From assembly GCA_963969495.1 (NCBI GenBank), contig OZ018323.1, forward strand, positions 67,150,460 to 67,214,459: DNA of 64,000 nt, read 5' to 3'. Positions 45,101-54,809 of this stretch are shown here, piece by piece. The position numbers were made by a program, and so were the translations under genes. The notes under the pieces are model-generated. The model ran no database searches, was not told the origin of the DNA, and saw only the letters and a list, made by a program, of their open reading frames with translations. This DNA is from Ceratothoa steindachneri. Its lineage: Eukaryota; Arthropoda; Malacostraca; Isopoda; Cymothoidae. How positions within the stretch are numbered: position 1 is the stretch's first letter; the number at the start of each line of letters is the position of its first letter.

Positions 45101-45891
45101 TCGGCTTCCACGCCGTATCCCCTCTGTTTGAAGTCAGCGGGGCTCTACCAGGCGCTGCGTCTGTCTTCACGGCCGAGCTGGTGGCAATACACCACTCGGT
45201 ACGGGAGATTACGCGACGTGCCCGGTTCGGAGACCGGATTGTGATTTATAGCGACTCACAAAGCGCCCTGAGTGCTCTCGGGGCATTGGAATCTCCGCAT
45301 CCCCTGGTTCGCGAAATCCGTGACGCCACGGTTTTGGCGAGCCGGGCAGATGTCGAGATTATCTTCTGCTGGGTTCCTGGACATGTAGGAATTGCGGGGA
45401 ATGAGGGCGCCAAAGAGTCCGCGAGGACTCTGCGACCGGACCAGCGTTTTGCTCTTCCTCACACCGACTACATGGCAGGAATACGGGCAGCTCTTCGGAC
45501 TGCTTGGCAAAGAAGATGGGAGACGGTCGAGGGAAACTTAAAGTTGCGTGCCATTGCGCCGCGACTGTTCCCATGGACCTATCCCCCAATGCCGCGGCGG
45601 CTTCAGGTTGCTTTCTGTCGTCTTCGAATCGGACACACTCGTGTGACGCATCGTTACTTGGTGGAGCGCTCGCATGTGCCCTATTGCAACGACTGCGTCG
45701 TCCCCCAGACTGTTCGGCATATTCTTGTCGAATGTCCCAGTCTGGGTGATCTTCGCGCACGATACCTGTCTCGGTACCGGGATGGGCGGGGTCGCTACCG
45801 CCTGTCCCTTGTACTCGGGACGAGTGCGTGCACCATGACTGGTGGACTTATTGACTTTTGGGGGGAGGCCGGCCTTCTCCCCTTTATTTAA
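42043..45891 (+). CDS. ORF2 polyprotein of copy D, RNase H site damaged
   Basis: The frame opens in the ORF1 overlap and runs to 45891 without a stop. Endonuclease (QWNCRG, LLQET, GDLNG, SDH) and RT (FFDLEKAYD, YVDD) motifs are intact. RNase H keeps YTDGS, AEL and SDSQSA but lost RADE by a 12-base in-frame deletion near 45408, so the fourth catalytic aspartate is gone. The end reads DFWGEAGLLPFI. RT could still act; RNase H is expected to be weak or dead, by analogy with DEDD-type RNase H enzymes. Confidence 0.88.
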   Translation, partial: VLEGDSAFSALSGQQRPGFCPREAYGHSREGLQFEEGPRVSSELGLEGIFLQWNCRGLRANWEELRRLASSRSPLAILLQETMLGACPLPALPGYKGLATQPPRDGRAGGCSVYTRHDVSVLPFSLDTSFQAVAVQLHLDRRYTIISAYIPPSADFDAGDFRRVVARLPRPYLLLGDLNGRHPLWGDYTINPRGQVLADLIEELEMGVLNVDEFTHHCPRTASFSCLDLSLCSSDAQPDFDWGVVDDLHGSDHFPIQISFSGQLPPERPPRWCLARARWPAFQEMTEFSISVKEFRSVDEAVEFFSGNLIAVGLTTIPRTSGRFARRPLPWWSAECETALKQKRYAYMRYKRRPNDFTVAEFRRARARFRYISKHARRSSWRAYVSSLNGKTPLAEVWKRVKRIRGKFSQDPPPVLQENGTAISDPASVAESLATAFSAFSSRDAAPPAFNARRDVAEGRRLDFTSRGGEPFNDKFTVSELRSALASCADTAHGPDDVPYAMLRHLGEQGMAFLLDLFNRIWVEGLLPDSWRIATVLAFRKPGRDHSTPTGFRPISLTSCVCKLMEKLVNVRLAYFLDSGGHLSSAQCGFRKFHSTSDALLRLENAVCEAFLRRQHYATVFFDLEKAYDTAWRYGIMETLHTMGARGRLPMFISEFLRDRRFRVRVGGALSGPKEQEEGVPQGSVLSVTLFALSINGITSVLPEDVLATLYVDDLSISFGAAQMPTLERRLQQALNRVSCYAKAHRFRFSLAKTKVVHFCRHPRLHPDPDLFLNGVRLDVVESHRFLGLVFDRRLTWEAHIRSLRVSCTRAMDILRSVTFSAWGADRATALLFYRSFVRSKLDYGCEFYASAAERLLRKVDSIHHTGLRLATGAFRTSPIESLLVDAGEMPLALRRVQCITRLYARARRLPQSPTALTASAADLDGAYAAERRQSYPKPFGFRARKLLREVDIALGPVAPLVLPRTPPWRVPHLSICRHASAPKACTAPGVLRSIFLEHTSCHAGTVPVYTDGSKSQEGVGFHAVSPLFEVSGALPGAASVFTAELVAIHHSVREITRRARFGDRIVIYSDSQSALSALGALESPHPLVREIRDATVLASRADVEIIFCWVPGHVGIAGNEGAKESARTLRPDQRFALPHTDYMAGIRAALRTAWQRRWETVEGNLKLRAIAPRLFPWTYPPMPRRLQVAFCRLRIGHTRVTHRYLVERSHVPYCNDCVVPQTVRHILVECPSLGDLRARYLSRYRDGRGRYRLSLVLGTSACTMTGGLIDFWGEAGLLPFI

Positions 45892-46134
45892 GGTTCCTTT
45901 TTTTGTTATTGTTTTGTTTTAGATTGCACTCTCCTGCACCGGGGTGAGGGGGACCTCCCCCCGCTGCCGGAGATTGCTTCGATTGTTAAGTTTTTCAAAT
46001 TTATATTGATTGTTAAGTTTTCATATTTTAACTTTAAAGTAGCCTAATTCTAGGCTGTCGTGTTTTTCGGCGACTTATGCCCAAGTGGGTAGTTGCCAGA
46101 TGGGCTCTATAAAAAAAAAAAAAAAAAAAAAAAA

Positions 46135-47434
46135 TCTCCTACGCCTATGGGTGTAGGGGACTCCCCCTCACCCCCTTCTCTGGAGGTGCTTTTGGGCACC
46201 TCCCTATCTCCAGCGGCAGTCCCTCCTATGCTTTCTAAGGGGACTGCCAAGAAAGCCAGCAGGCCACCCTTAGCCAGCCGCTCCACATCAAAGCGGCTCG
46301 GTAGGGCAAACCCCCTTAGGGGGGAGAGGGAAGCCAGGCCCCTTCGGTCGCTTCCCTCAAAAGACCTGCTGGCAAAAATATTAAACCTTGCCGGGGTCAA
46401 GGCCTGTGCCTCCCCACTAAAGACTTATGACGCTGCCAAGGGGACATGCGATGTCCTGGGAGGGGATGGCCAATTGGAGGCCCCTCCTGTGATAGACATG
46501 GTCCTTGAGGAAAACCAGCCTCAGAAGGTAGGGCCTTCCATGGGGGGGAATCCGGGCTTGGCGCCAAGCACCGAACCCGAATCCGCCCCTATGCAAGGTC
46601 CTCATCAAACGGCTGTGGATTCTCAGGCAGGACAAGGAGGGGAGGGATCTCCTCCGGATGAATCCCCTGCGCCCACCGGGACCTTCTCCATTTCAGAGAA
46701 GGACCTGGCTGAGGCCGGTCCATCTGGCCTGGGGGCTTCTACCGGCGGGGGTGAAAAGCGGGTTCATTCCCCGCCCTCCTCTCCTAAAAAGAAGAAAAAG
46801 ACAAGAAAGACGAAAAAGACTCGGGGCTCCTCTCCATCCGCGGGGGCTGCGGGGACGGATGGGTCTGCTGCCACTTTGGTAGGCGACCAAGCCAAGATCG
46901 GCACATCCGGCCCCTCTACCCCCTCGTGTGCGGAGCCCCTGACTAAGACCAAGAGTGCACAGGGCGGAGCCTCGATGACATCGGGGCCCCTGATTCAGAG
47001 GTTACCTGGCGTTTTCGAGCCCGCTGGCTTCAAACGCTTCCTCGTTATTCGCTCCACTGATGGCACCATGTTGTCCAAGGGCAACATGATCCATCAGAGG
47101 AGAGGATTAGCTAGTGCAATTGGTAGAGAGCCGAAGGTAACCCGTTTCTCGGACGGGAGCCTTCTGGCGAATCCCGCCGAGGCGGCCAAGATAAGTGCTC
47201 TTCGGACACTTCATGGCACCCCGGTGAGTGTGACGCCGCACTCTACCATGAACTTTGTAAAAGGAGTAGTTTATGCGAGGGAACTCGTTGACTACTCCAT
47301 AGAAGACATCACCCTAGAGCTGGCCGACCATGGGGCGGTCAAGGTCGAACGTGTGATGAGAAAACAGGGAGGGGCCTCGAGACCCACCCCTACACTCTTC
47401 GTCACGTTCGACTGTGACAAGCTAGCTGAGTCGG
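46135..47434 (+). pseudogene. H': second copy of the ORF1 fragment
   Basis: Same start (TCTCCTACGCCTATGG) and end (CTAGCTGAGTCGG) as 37723-39022, and apparently the same sequence, including subfamily-2 markers. It follows the poly(A) of D. This is the duplicated partner within the 8.4-kb unit. Confidence 0.88.
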
Positions 47435-47435
47435 A

Positions 47436-47597
47436 CCCCGTAAGGGGCGCGGCGATTTGCCATCCTGGCCGCCGTGCTGACGGGATCCAGCACTCCGTCC
47501 GGCCCCAGCTTAGCCTCTCTTCCTTCCTTCAGATAGCCCGATTTCTCCCCTACCTCGTCGCTTTTCATACAACCTCTCCCACAACTTTCTCTGGTCA
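47436..47597 (+). mobile_element. E1: extra 5' unit before copy E
   Basis: Second instance of the doubled 5' end, cut at CTCTGGTCA like D1. It carries the same CAGCACTCC variant as D1, which supports origin by duplication. Confidence 0.85.
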
Positions 47598-48114
47598 CCC
47601 CCGTAAGGGGCGCGGCGATTTGCCATCCTGGCCCCTGTGCTGACGGGATCCAGCGCTCCGTCCGGCCCCAGCTTAGCCTCTCTTCCTTCCTTCAGATAGC
47701 CCGATTTCTCCCCTACCTCGTCGCTTTTCATACAACCTCTCCCACAACTTTCTCTGGTCAGCCTCTAATTTCACAGGGTAGAATGCTGACCTTCTTCTCA
47801 AGCCAACCACCCCGGATCGGGGCTGAGGGGGGGAGGGGACATTGTTCCCTAACCCCTCAGCTCCGGTTCGGGATGGGGTTTTTTTAACAACCTGCTTCAT
47901 CCCCACCCACATCTTCCTCACATCCCTTTTCCTCTCCTCTTCACAACCTATATTTTTTACGCCGTGTCCAAGGTGGAGCCGCCAGGCCACCAGGCGGGAG
48001 GGGTGGTCCCGAATGGCGGCGCCTGGCTCTGCCGGGCTTGTAAGCACCTCTCGCAGTGCGGGCAACTGCGAGAGGTGATGAGCTATTGCGTCCCGTAATC
48101 AAAAGAGGGTCACC

Positions 48115-50562
48115 ATGCCCATGTATGAAAAAAAACAAAAACCCCAACCCCCAACTTCCCCAAAAACATCTACGGATCCGCCCTCGGGCAGCTCCACCGA
48201 GAAAATGGAGGTCCCCCCCCTTGTGCTTGCGCAAGGGACCCTCCATAATTCTTTAACCGGAGAGGAGGCTTACTCCTCTCCTACGCCTACGGGTGTAGGG
48301 GACTCCCCCTCACCCCCTTCTCTGGAGGTGCTTTCGGGCACCTCCCTATCTCCAGCGGCAGTCCCTCCTTTGCTTTCTAAGGGGACTGCCAAGAAAGCCA
48401 GCAGGCAGCCCATTGCCGACCGCCCCTCGTGCAAGCGGCTCGGTAGGGCAAACCCCCTTAGGGGGGAGAGGGAAGCCAGGCCCCTTCGGTCGCTTCCCTC
48501 AAAAGACCTGCTGGCAAGAATTTTGAACCTTGCTGGGGTCAAGGCCTGTGCCTCCCCACACCACCTGACTAGTGACAATACTGCCAAGGGGACCTGCGAT
48601 GTCCTGGGAGGGGATGGCCAACTGGAGGCCCCTCCTGTGATAGACATGGTCCTTGAGGAGACCCAGCCCCAGACGGTAGGGCCTTCCATGGGGGGGAATT
48701 CGGGCTCGGCGCCAAGCACCGAACCCGAATCCGCCCCTATGCAAGGTCCTCCTCAAATGGCTGAGGGCTCCGAGGCAGTAGAAGGAGGGGAGGGATCTCC
48801 TCCGACAGGTGCCCCTACGACAACCAGGACCTTCTCCATTTCGGAGAGGGACCTGGCTGAGGCTGGTCCATCTGGCCTGGGGACTTCTGCCGGCGGAGGT
48901 GAAAAGCGGGTTCATTCCCCGCCCTCCTCTCCTAAAAAGAAAAAGACTAAAAAGACGAAGAAGACTCGGGGCTCCTCTCCATCCGCGGGGGCTGCGGGGA
49001 CGGATGGGTCTGCTACCAATTTGGTAGGCGACCAAGCCAAGATCGGCACATCCGGCCCCTCTACCCCCTCGTGTGCGGAGCCCATGACTACGACTAAGAC
49101 CAAGAATGCACAGGGCGGAGCCTCGATGACATCGGGGCCCCTGATTCAGAGGTTACCTGGCGTTTTCGAGCCCGCTGGCTTCAAACGCTTCCTCGTTATT
49201 CGCTCCACTGATGGCACCATGTTGTCCAAGGGCAACATGATCCATCAGAGGAGAGGATTAGCTAGTGCAATTGGTAGAGAGCCGAAGGTAACCCGTTTCT
49301 CGGACGGGAGCCTTCTGGCGAATGCGGCGAATCCCGCCGAGGCGGCCAAGATAAGTGCTCTTCGGACACTTCATGGCACCCCGGTGAGTGTGACGCCGCA
49401 CTCTACCATGAACTTTGTGAAAGAAGTAGTTTATGCGAGGGAACTTGTTGACTACTCCATTGAGGACATCACCCTAGAGCTGGCCGACCATGGGGCGGTC
49501 AAGGTCGAACGTGTGATGAGAAAACAGGGAGGGGCCTCGAGACCCACCCCTACACTCTTCGTCACGTTCGACTGTGACAAGCTCCCTGAGTCGGTGCGTG
49601 CCGGTTGGTACCGCTACCGCGTGAAGGCATTCGTGCCACTGCCGCGGCGGTGCTATTACTGCCACCGCTTCGGCCATACGAATCGATCATGTAGACGTGC
49701 AAAATCGGGGTCACCCGAAGTCTGTGTAAATTGCTCCAAGGTCGCACACGATAAGTCCAAATCGTGTGTGGCCAAGTGTGTCAATTGCGGAGAGCCGCAC
49801 CCTGCTTCTTCGAAGCAATGTGGTGCATATCTCCTTGAGAAAGAAATCCTGGCCGTTCAGGCCCAGGATCGACTCTCATTCCGCGAGGCAAAGGACTTGG
49901 TCCTGGCGCGCCCGGCTCTGCCTGGGACGTCATATGCCTCAATAGTTAGAAAGGCACCCTCTGCTCCTGGCCCATCCAGGCCAACGAGCACGGTTGTTTC
50001 CGCGCCCATTCGGAGCCCTTCTGTGGGCTCTACCCAACCTGGGCGCTCCCCTGGTAAAGCTGGCGGCAAAAAGGGTTCATACCCTGCCTCGGCTAAAACC
50101 AGGGCTCCCCCCTCTTCCCCCAGCGTGACCGTTTCGCATAAAGCGAAACGGCCACGCGCCTCCACCGAGTCGTTAGACTCACAGGAGGCAACACCCCTGA
50201 AGATGGTCGCTAGGCCATCTTCCGGGGTTCCTAAAGCTGTTCCCCGAAAGGAGGACAGCAACAAAGGAGCTTCGGCCCCTTTGCCCACGCCCCGAGGTGG
50301 AGCGAGTGGCTCGGAGACGGTGGTTCCTCGAAAAGAGGGCCCCCCGCCTCCGAAGCCGCAACGCCCGCCTAAAGTTTCGAGGCGGAGGGAGGAAAAGACT
50401 CGCATGGCGAGCCCAACCTCCCCCAATGAGTCCTCGAAGGCGACAGCGCCTTCAGCGCTTTGTCCGGCCAACAGCGCCCGGGGTTCTGCCCCCGGGAAGC
50501 GTACGGCCATTCCCGTGAGGGTCTTCAATTCGAGGAGGGCCCCCGCGTCTCCTCCGAGCTAG
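48115..50562 (+). CDS. ORF1 gag-like protein, copy E
   Basis: 815 codons from ATG 48115 with the usual order of regions and all three knuckles. The lysine run is KKKKTKKTKKTR. Several substitutions are unique to this copy (FVKEVV for FVKGVV, PASAK for PAPAK, VSHKAK for VSRKAK, NESS for NKSS). The frame is open. The copy lacks the upstream ORF because of the leader deletion. Confidence 0.88.
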   Translation: MPMYEKKQKPQPPTSPKTSTDPPSGSSTEKMEVPPLVLAQGTLHNSLTGEEAYSSPTPTGVGDSPSPPSLEVLSGTSLSPAAVPPLLSKGTAKKASRQPIADRPSCKRLGRANPLRGEREARPLRSLPSKDLLARILNLAGVKACASPHHLTSDNTAKGTCDVLGGDGQLEAPPVIDMVLEETQPQTVGPSMGGNSGSAPSTEPESAPMQGPPQMAEGSEAVEGGEGSPPTGAPTTTRTFSISERDLAEAGPSGLGTSAGGGEKRVHSPPSSPKKKKTKKTKKTRGSSPSAGAAGTDGSATNLVGDQAKIGTSGPSTPSCAEPMTTTKTKNAQGGASMTSGPLIQRLPGVFEPAGFKRFLVIRSTDGTMLSKGNMIHQRRGLASAIGREPKVTRFSDGSLLANAANPAEAAKISALRTLHGTPVSVTPHSTMNFVKEVVYARELVDYSIEDITLELADHGAVKVERVMRKQGGASRPTPTLFVTFDCDKLPESVRAGWYRYRVKAFVPLPRRCYYCHRFGHTNRSCRRAKSGSPEVCVNCSKVAHDKSKSCVAKCVNCGEPHPASSKQCGAYLLEKEILAVQAQDRLSFREAKDLVLARPALPGTSYASIVRKAPSAPGPSRPTSTVVSAPIRSPSVGSTQPGRSPGKAGGKKGSYPASAKTRAPPSSPSVTVSHKAKRPRASTESLDSQEATPLKMVARPSSGVPKAVPRKEDSNKGASAPLPTPRGGASGSETVVPRKEGPPPPKPQRPPKVSRRREEKTRMASPTSPNESSKATAPSALCPANSARGSAPGKRTAIPVRVFNSRRAPASPPS

Positions 50563-53500
50563 GCCTGGAGGGCATATTCCTTCAATGGAATTGCCGTGGA
50601 CTCCGGGCCAACTGGGAGGAGCTGCGGAGGCTCGCCTCATCCCGTTCCCCGTTAGCTATTTTTTTGCAGGAGACCATGCTAGGCGCGTGCCCCCTGCCTG
50701 CCCTCCCGGGGTATAAGGGTCTTGCGACCCAACCACCGCGGGACGGCCGGGCTGGGGGATGCGCGGTTTACACCCGGCATGATGTCTCCGTTCTTCCTTT
50801 CTCTTTAGATACCTCCTTTCAGGCAGTGGCTGTGCAGCTGCACCTGGATAGGAGGTATACTATCATTTCTGCGTACATTCCACCGTCAGCTGACTTCGAC
50901 GCGGGGGACTTTCGCCGCGTCGTGGCACGGTTGCCGAGGCCCTATCTCTTGCTTGGAGATCTGAACGGCAGGCATCCTCTCTGGGGAGATTACACCATAA
51001 ATCCCAGGGGACAAGTCCTTGCCGATCTGATCGAAGAGCTTGAGATGGGTGTCCTAAACGTGGATGAGTTTACGCATCACTGTCCGAGAACCGCTTCCTT
51101 TTCTTGCCTTGACCTATCTTTGTGCTCTTCGGATGCACAGCCTGATTTTGATTGGGGGGTGGTCGATGACCTCCATGGTAGTGATCACTTTCCCATTCAA
51201 ATATCATTTTCAGGGCAACTGCCGCCTGAGAGACCACCTCGGTGGTGCTTGGCGCGGGCGCGGTGGCCTGCATTTCAGGAAATGACTGAATTCTCTATCT
51301 CAGTCAAGGAGTTTAGGTCGGTAGATGAGGCCGTTGAGTTCTTCTCCGGCAACCTCATCGCCGTGGGCCTGACTACTATTCCTAGGACGTCTGGCCGTTT
51401 TGCACGCCGACCACTCCCATGGTGGTCGGCCGAGTGTGAGACGGCCCTCAAACAGAAGCGTTATGCCTACATGCGCTATAAGCGCCGCCCGAACGATTTC
51501 ACCGTCGCTGAATTTCGTCGGGCTAGGGCTAGGTTCCGGTATATTTCGAAGCACGCCCGCCGCTCTTCTTGGCGGGCATACGTGTCTTCACTTAACGGGA
51601 AGACCCCTTTAGCTGAGGTGTGGAAGCGAGTCAAAAGGATTCGGGGCAAGTTCTCGCAGGACCCCCCTCCCGTTCTCCAGGAGAATGGGACCGCAATCTC
51701 GGACCCCGCGTCCGTGGCGGAATCCTTAGCGACCGCTTTTTCCGCATTCTCTAGCCGTGATGCTGCTCCGCCAGCATTCAATGCACGTCGTGATGTCGCG
51801 GAAGGCCGCCGGCTGGACTTTACCTCCAGAGGCGGAGAACCCTTCAACGACAAGTTTACTGTGAGTGAGTTGCGTTCCGCTCTCGCTTCGTGCGCGGACA
51901 CCGCCCATGGTCCGGACGATGTCCCGTACGCCATGCTTCGACACCTGGGTGAGCGAGGCATGGCCTTTCTATTAGATTTGTTCAACAGGATCTGGGTGGA
52001 AGGTCTCCTCCCAGACTCCTGGCGAATCGCTACTGTGCTCGCCTTTCGCAAGCCGGGGAGAGATCACTCTACTCCGACCGGTTTCCGCCCAATCTCTCTA
52101 ACCTCTTGCGTGTGCAAGTTGATGGAGAAATTGGTAAATGTTAGATTAGCCTATTTCCTGGACAGCGGAGGCCATCTGTCTTCTGCACAGTGCGGCTTCC
52201 GTAAGTTCCACTCCACGTCGGATGCTCTGCTCCGACTGGAAAATGCCGTCTGCGAGGCTTTCCTTCGTAGACAGCACTACGCCACGGTGTTTTTTGATCT
52301 GGAGAAAGCCTATGATACCGCATGGCGATACGGTATCATGGAGACTCTCCACACGATGGGGGCGAGGGGACGCCTCCCAATGTTTATATCTGAATTTGTG
52401 CGAGATCGTCGATTCCGCGTACGGGTGGGGGAGCCCTCTCCGGCCCAAAGGAGCAGGAAGAGGGTGTCCCGCAGGGAAGTGTCCTCAGTGTCACACTCTT
52501 TGCCCTGAGCATCAACGGCATCACCTCGGTGCTGCCGGAAGATGTTCTCGCTACGCTCTACGTGGACGACCTTTCGATCTCTTTTGGCGCGGCCCAGATG
52601 CCAACTCTGGAGCGCCGACTCCAACAGGCATTGAACCGCGTCTCTCGCTATGCCGAAGGGCACAGGTTTCGGTTTTCTTTGGCCAAGACTAAGGTGGTGC
52701 ACTTCTGCCGCCATCCACGGCTTCACCCCGACCCAGATTTGTTTCTTAATGGGGTGCGCCTGGATGTGGTTGAGTCGCACCGTTTCCTTGGTCTTGTATT
52801 CGACCGACGCCTCACCTGGGAGGCTCACATTCGCAGCCTTAGGGTCTCTTGTACCCGCGCCATGGACATTCTCCGTTCCGTGACGTTCAGCGCTTGGGGC
52901 GCTGATAGGGCTACCGCCTTACTTTTTTATCGATCCTTTGTTCGCTCGAAGCTCGACTACGGATGCGAGTTTTATGCATCCGCAGCCGAGCGTTTATTGC
53001 GGAAGGTGGATTCGATCCACCACACCGGCCTTCGCCTTGCGACCGGTGCCTTCCGCACTTCCCCCATTGAGAGCCTGTTGGTCGATGCTGGGGAGATGCC
53101 ACTCGCTCTGCGCCGCGTGCAGTGCATCACTCGCCTGTACGCGCGAGCCCGGCGCCTCCCCCAGTCGCCAACAGCTCTCACTGCATCCGCAGCTGATCTC
53201 GATGGTGCCTATGCCGCCGAGAGACGCCAGTCATACCCTAAGCCCTTTGGGTTTAGGGCCAGGAAACTCCTTCGAGAGGTAGATATAGCTCTCGGGCCGG
53301 TGGCGCCCCTGGTTCTGCCCAGGACGCCACCCTGGAGGGTACCACATTTGGCTATTTGTCGCCACGCCTCTGCTCCCAAAGCTTGTACTGCGCCGGGAGT
53401 ATTGCGTTCGATCTTTTTGGAGCACACATCGTGTCACGCTGGTACCGTGCCAGTGTATACGGATGGCTCCAAGTCCCAAGAGGGGGTCGGCTTCCACGCC

Positions 53501-54289
53501 GTATCCCCTCTGTTTGAAGTCAGCGGGGCTCTACCAGGCGCTGCGTCTGTCTTCACGGCCGAGCTGGTGGCAATACACCACTCGGTACGGGAGATTACGC
53601 GACGTGCCCGGTTCGGAGACCGGATTGTGATTTATAGCGACTCACAAAGCGCCCTGAGTGCTCTCGGGGCATTGGAATCTCCGCATCCCCTGGTTCGCGA
53701 AATCCGTGACGCCACGGTTTTGGCGAGCCGGGCAGATGTCGAGATTATCTTCTGCTGGGTTCCTGGACATGTAGGAATTGCGGGGAATGAGCGCGCCGAT
53801 GAGGGCGCCAAAGAGTCCGCGAGGACTCTGCGACCGGACCAGCGTTTCGCTCTTCCTCACACCGACTACATGGCAGGAATACGGGCAGCTCTTCGGACTG
53901 CTTGGCAAAGAAGATGGGAGACGGTCGAAGGGAACTTAAAGTTGCGTGCCATTGCGCCGCGACTGTTCCCATGGACCTATCCCCCAATGCCGCGGCGGCT
54001 TCAGGTTGCTTTCTGTCGTCTCCGAATCGGACACACTCGTGTGACGCATCGCTATCTGATGGAGCGCTCGCCTGCGCCCTATTGCAACGACTGCGTCGTC
54101 CCCCAGACTGTTCGGCACATTCTTGTCGAATGTCCCAGTCTGGGTGATCTTCGCGCACGACACCTGTCCCGGTACCGGGATGGGCGGGGTCGCTACCGCC
54201 TGTCCCTTGTTCTCGGGATGAGTGCGTGTACTTTGACTGGTGGACTTATTGACTTTTTGGGGGAGGCCGGCCTTCTCCCTTTTATTTAA
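50430..54289 (+). pseudogene. ORF2 of copy E, one-base frameshift in RT
   Basis: Endonuclease and the RT up to FRVRV are open, then loss of one G (GTGGGGGAGCCC for GTGGGGGGAGCCC, near 52430) shifts the frame to a stop at 52508. The correct frame resumes and runs through YVDD, complete RNase H (GNERAD retained) and a subfamily-2 C terminus (YLMERSPAPYCND, GMSACTLTGG) to 54289. The break falls just before the GVPQGS motif, so no active RT is expected. Confidence 0.9.
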
Positions 54290-54809
54290 CGCGATTTAAT
54301 TGTTGTTGTTTTTTTTGTAATTGTTTTGTTATTGATTTGTTATTGTTATTGTTATTCCTTTTTATTGTTTTCTGTTTAATTTTTTAAAGTAGCCTAAATT
54401 AGGCTGTTTGTTTACGGCAACTTATGCCTTAGTCGGCAGTCGCCAGATAGCCCCTTAATTAAAAAAAAAAAAAAATTCTCAGCCAATCGTCCCGGATCGG
54501 GGCTGAGGGGGGAGGGGACAATGTCCCCTAACCCCTGAGCTCCGGTCTGGGGTGGTTGGCTTTTAACAACCTGCTTCATCCCCACCCATACCTTCCTCAC
54601 ATCCCTTTTCCTCTCGTCTTCAAAATCTATCCGTTTTACGCCGTGTTCAAGGTGGAGCCGCCATGCCGAAGGACTGCCAGGCCACCAGGCGGGAGGGGTG
54701 GTCCCAAATGGCGGCGCCTGGCTCTGCCGGGCCTGTAAGCACCTCTTGCAGTGCGGGCTACTGCAAGAGGTGGTGAGCGATTGCGTCCCGTAAAACAAAG
54801 AGGGTCACC

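Larger units (their letters stand above)
39186..46134 (+). mobile_element. Copy D: full-length retrotransposon, both frames open
   Basis: About 6.95 kb from 5' end to poly(A) (46111-46134), collinear with copy B, subfamily-1 leader and 3' UTR. No target duplication flanks it: the left neighbour is D1/H and the right neighbour is H'. Middle ORF2 (SCYAKAHRF) matches copy C, and the end (GNEGAKE, DFWGEAG) matches P, so it is a mosaic. Confidence 0.9.
34899..51708 (+). repeat. Tandem duplication, unit about 8.4 kb
   Basis: Unit 1 (34899-43311) and unit 2 (43312-51708) have the same order: ORF2 3' half, 3' UTR, poly(A), ORF1 fragment H, doubled 5' end, leader, ORF1, ORF2 5' half. The H pieces (37723-39022 and 46135-47434) look identical by eye, and both units share the odd GCTAGCTGAGTCGG-A junction. 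The full ORF1 copies differ at several residues, so the duplication is not brand new or has been partly converted since. Confidence 0.85.
47598..54475 (+). mobile_element. Copy E: full-length, with a swapped 3' end
   Basis: Subfamily-1 leader, ORF1 and most of ORF2, then subfamily-2 sequence from about 53928 (CTATCTGATGGAGCG, CACCTGTCCCGG) through a different 3' UTR rich in TTGTTATTG, ending TTAATT-poly(A) (54461-54475). A 16-base deletion near 47984, between GCC repeats, removes the upstream ORF start from the leader. Confidence 0.9.
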
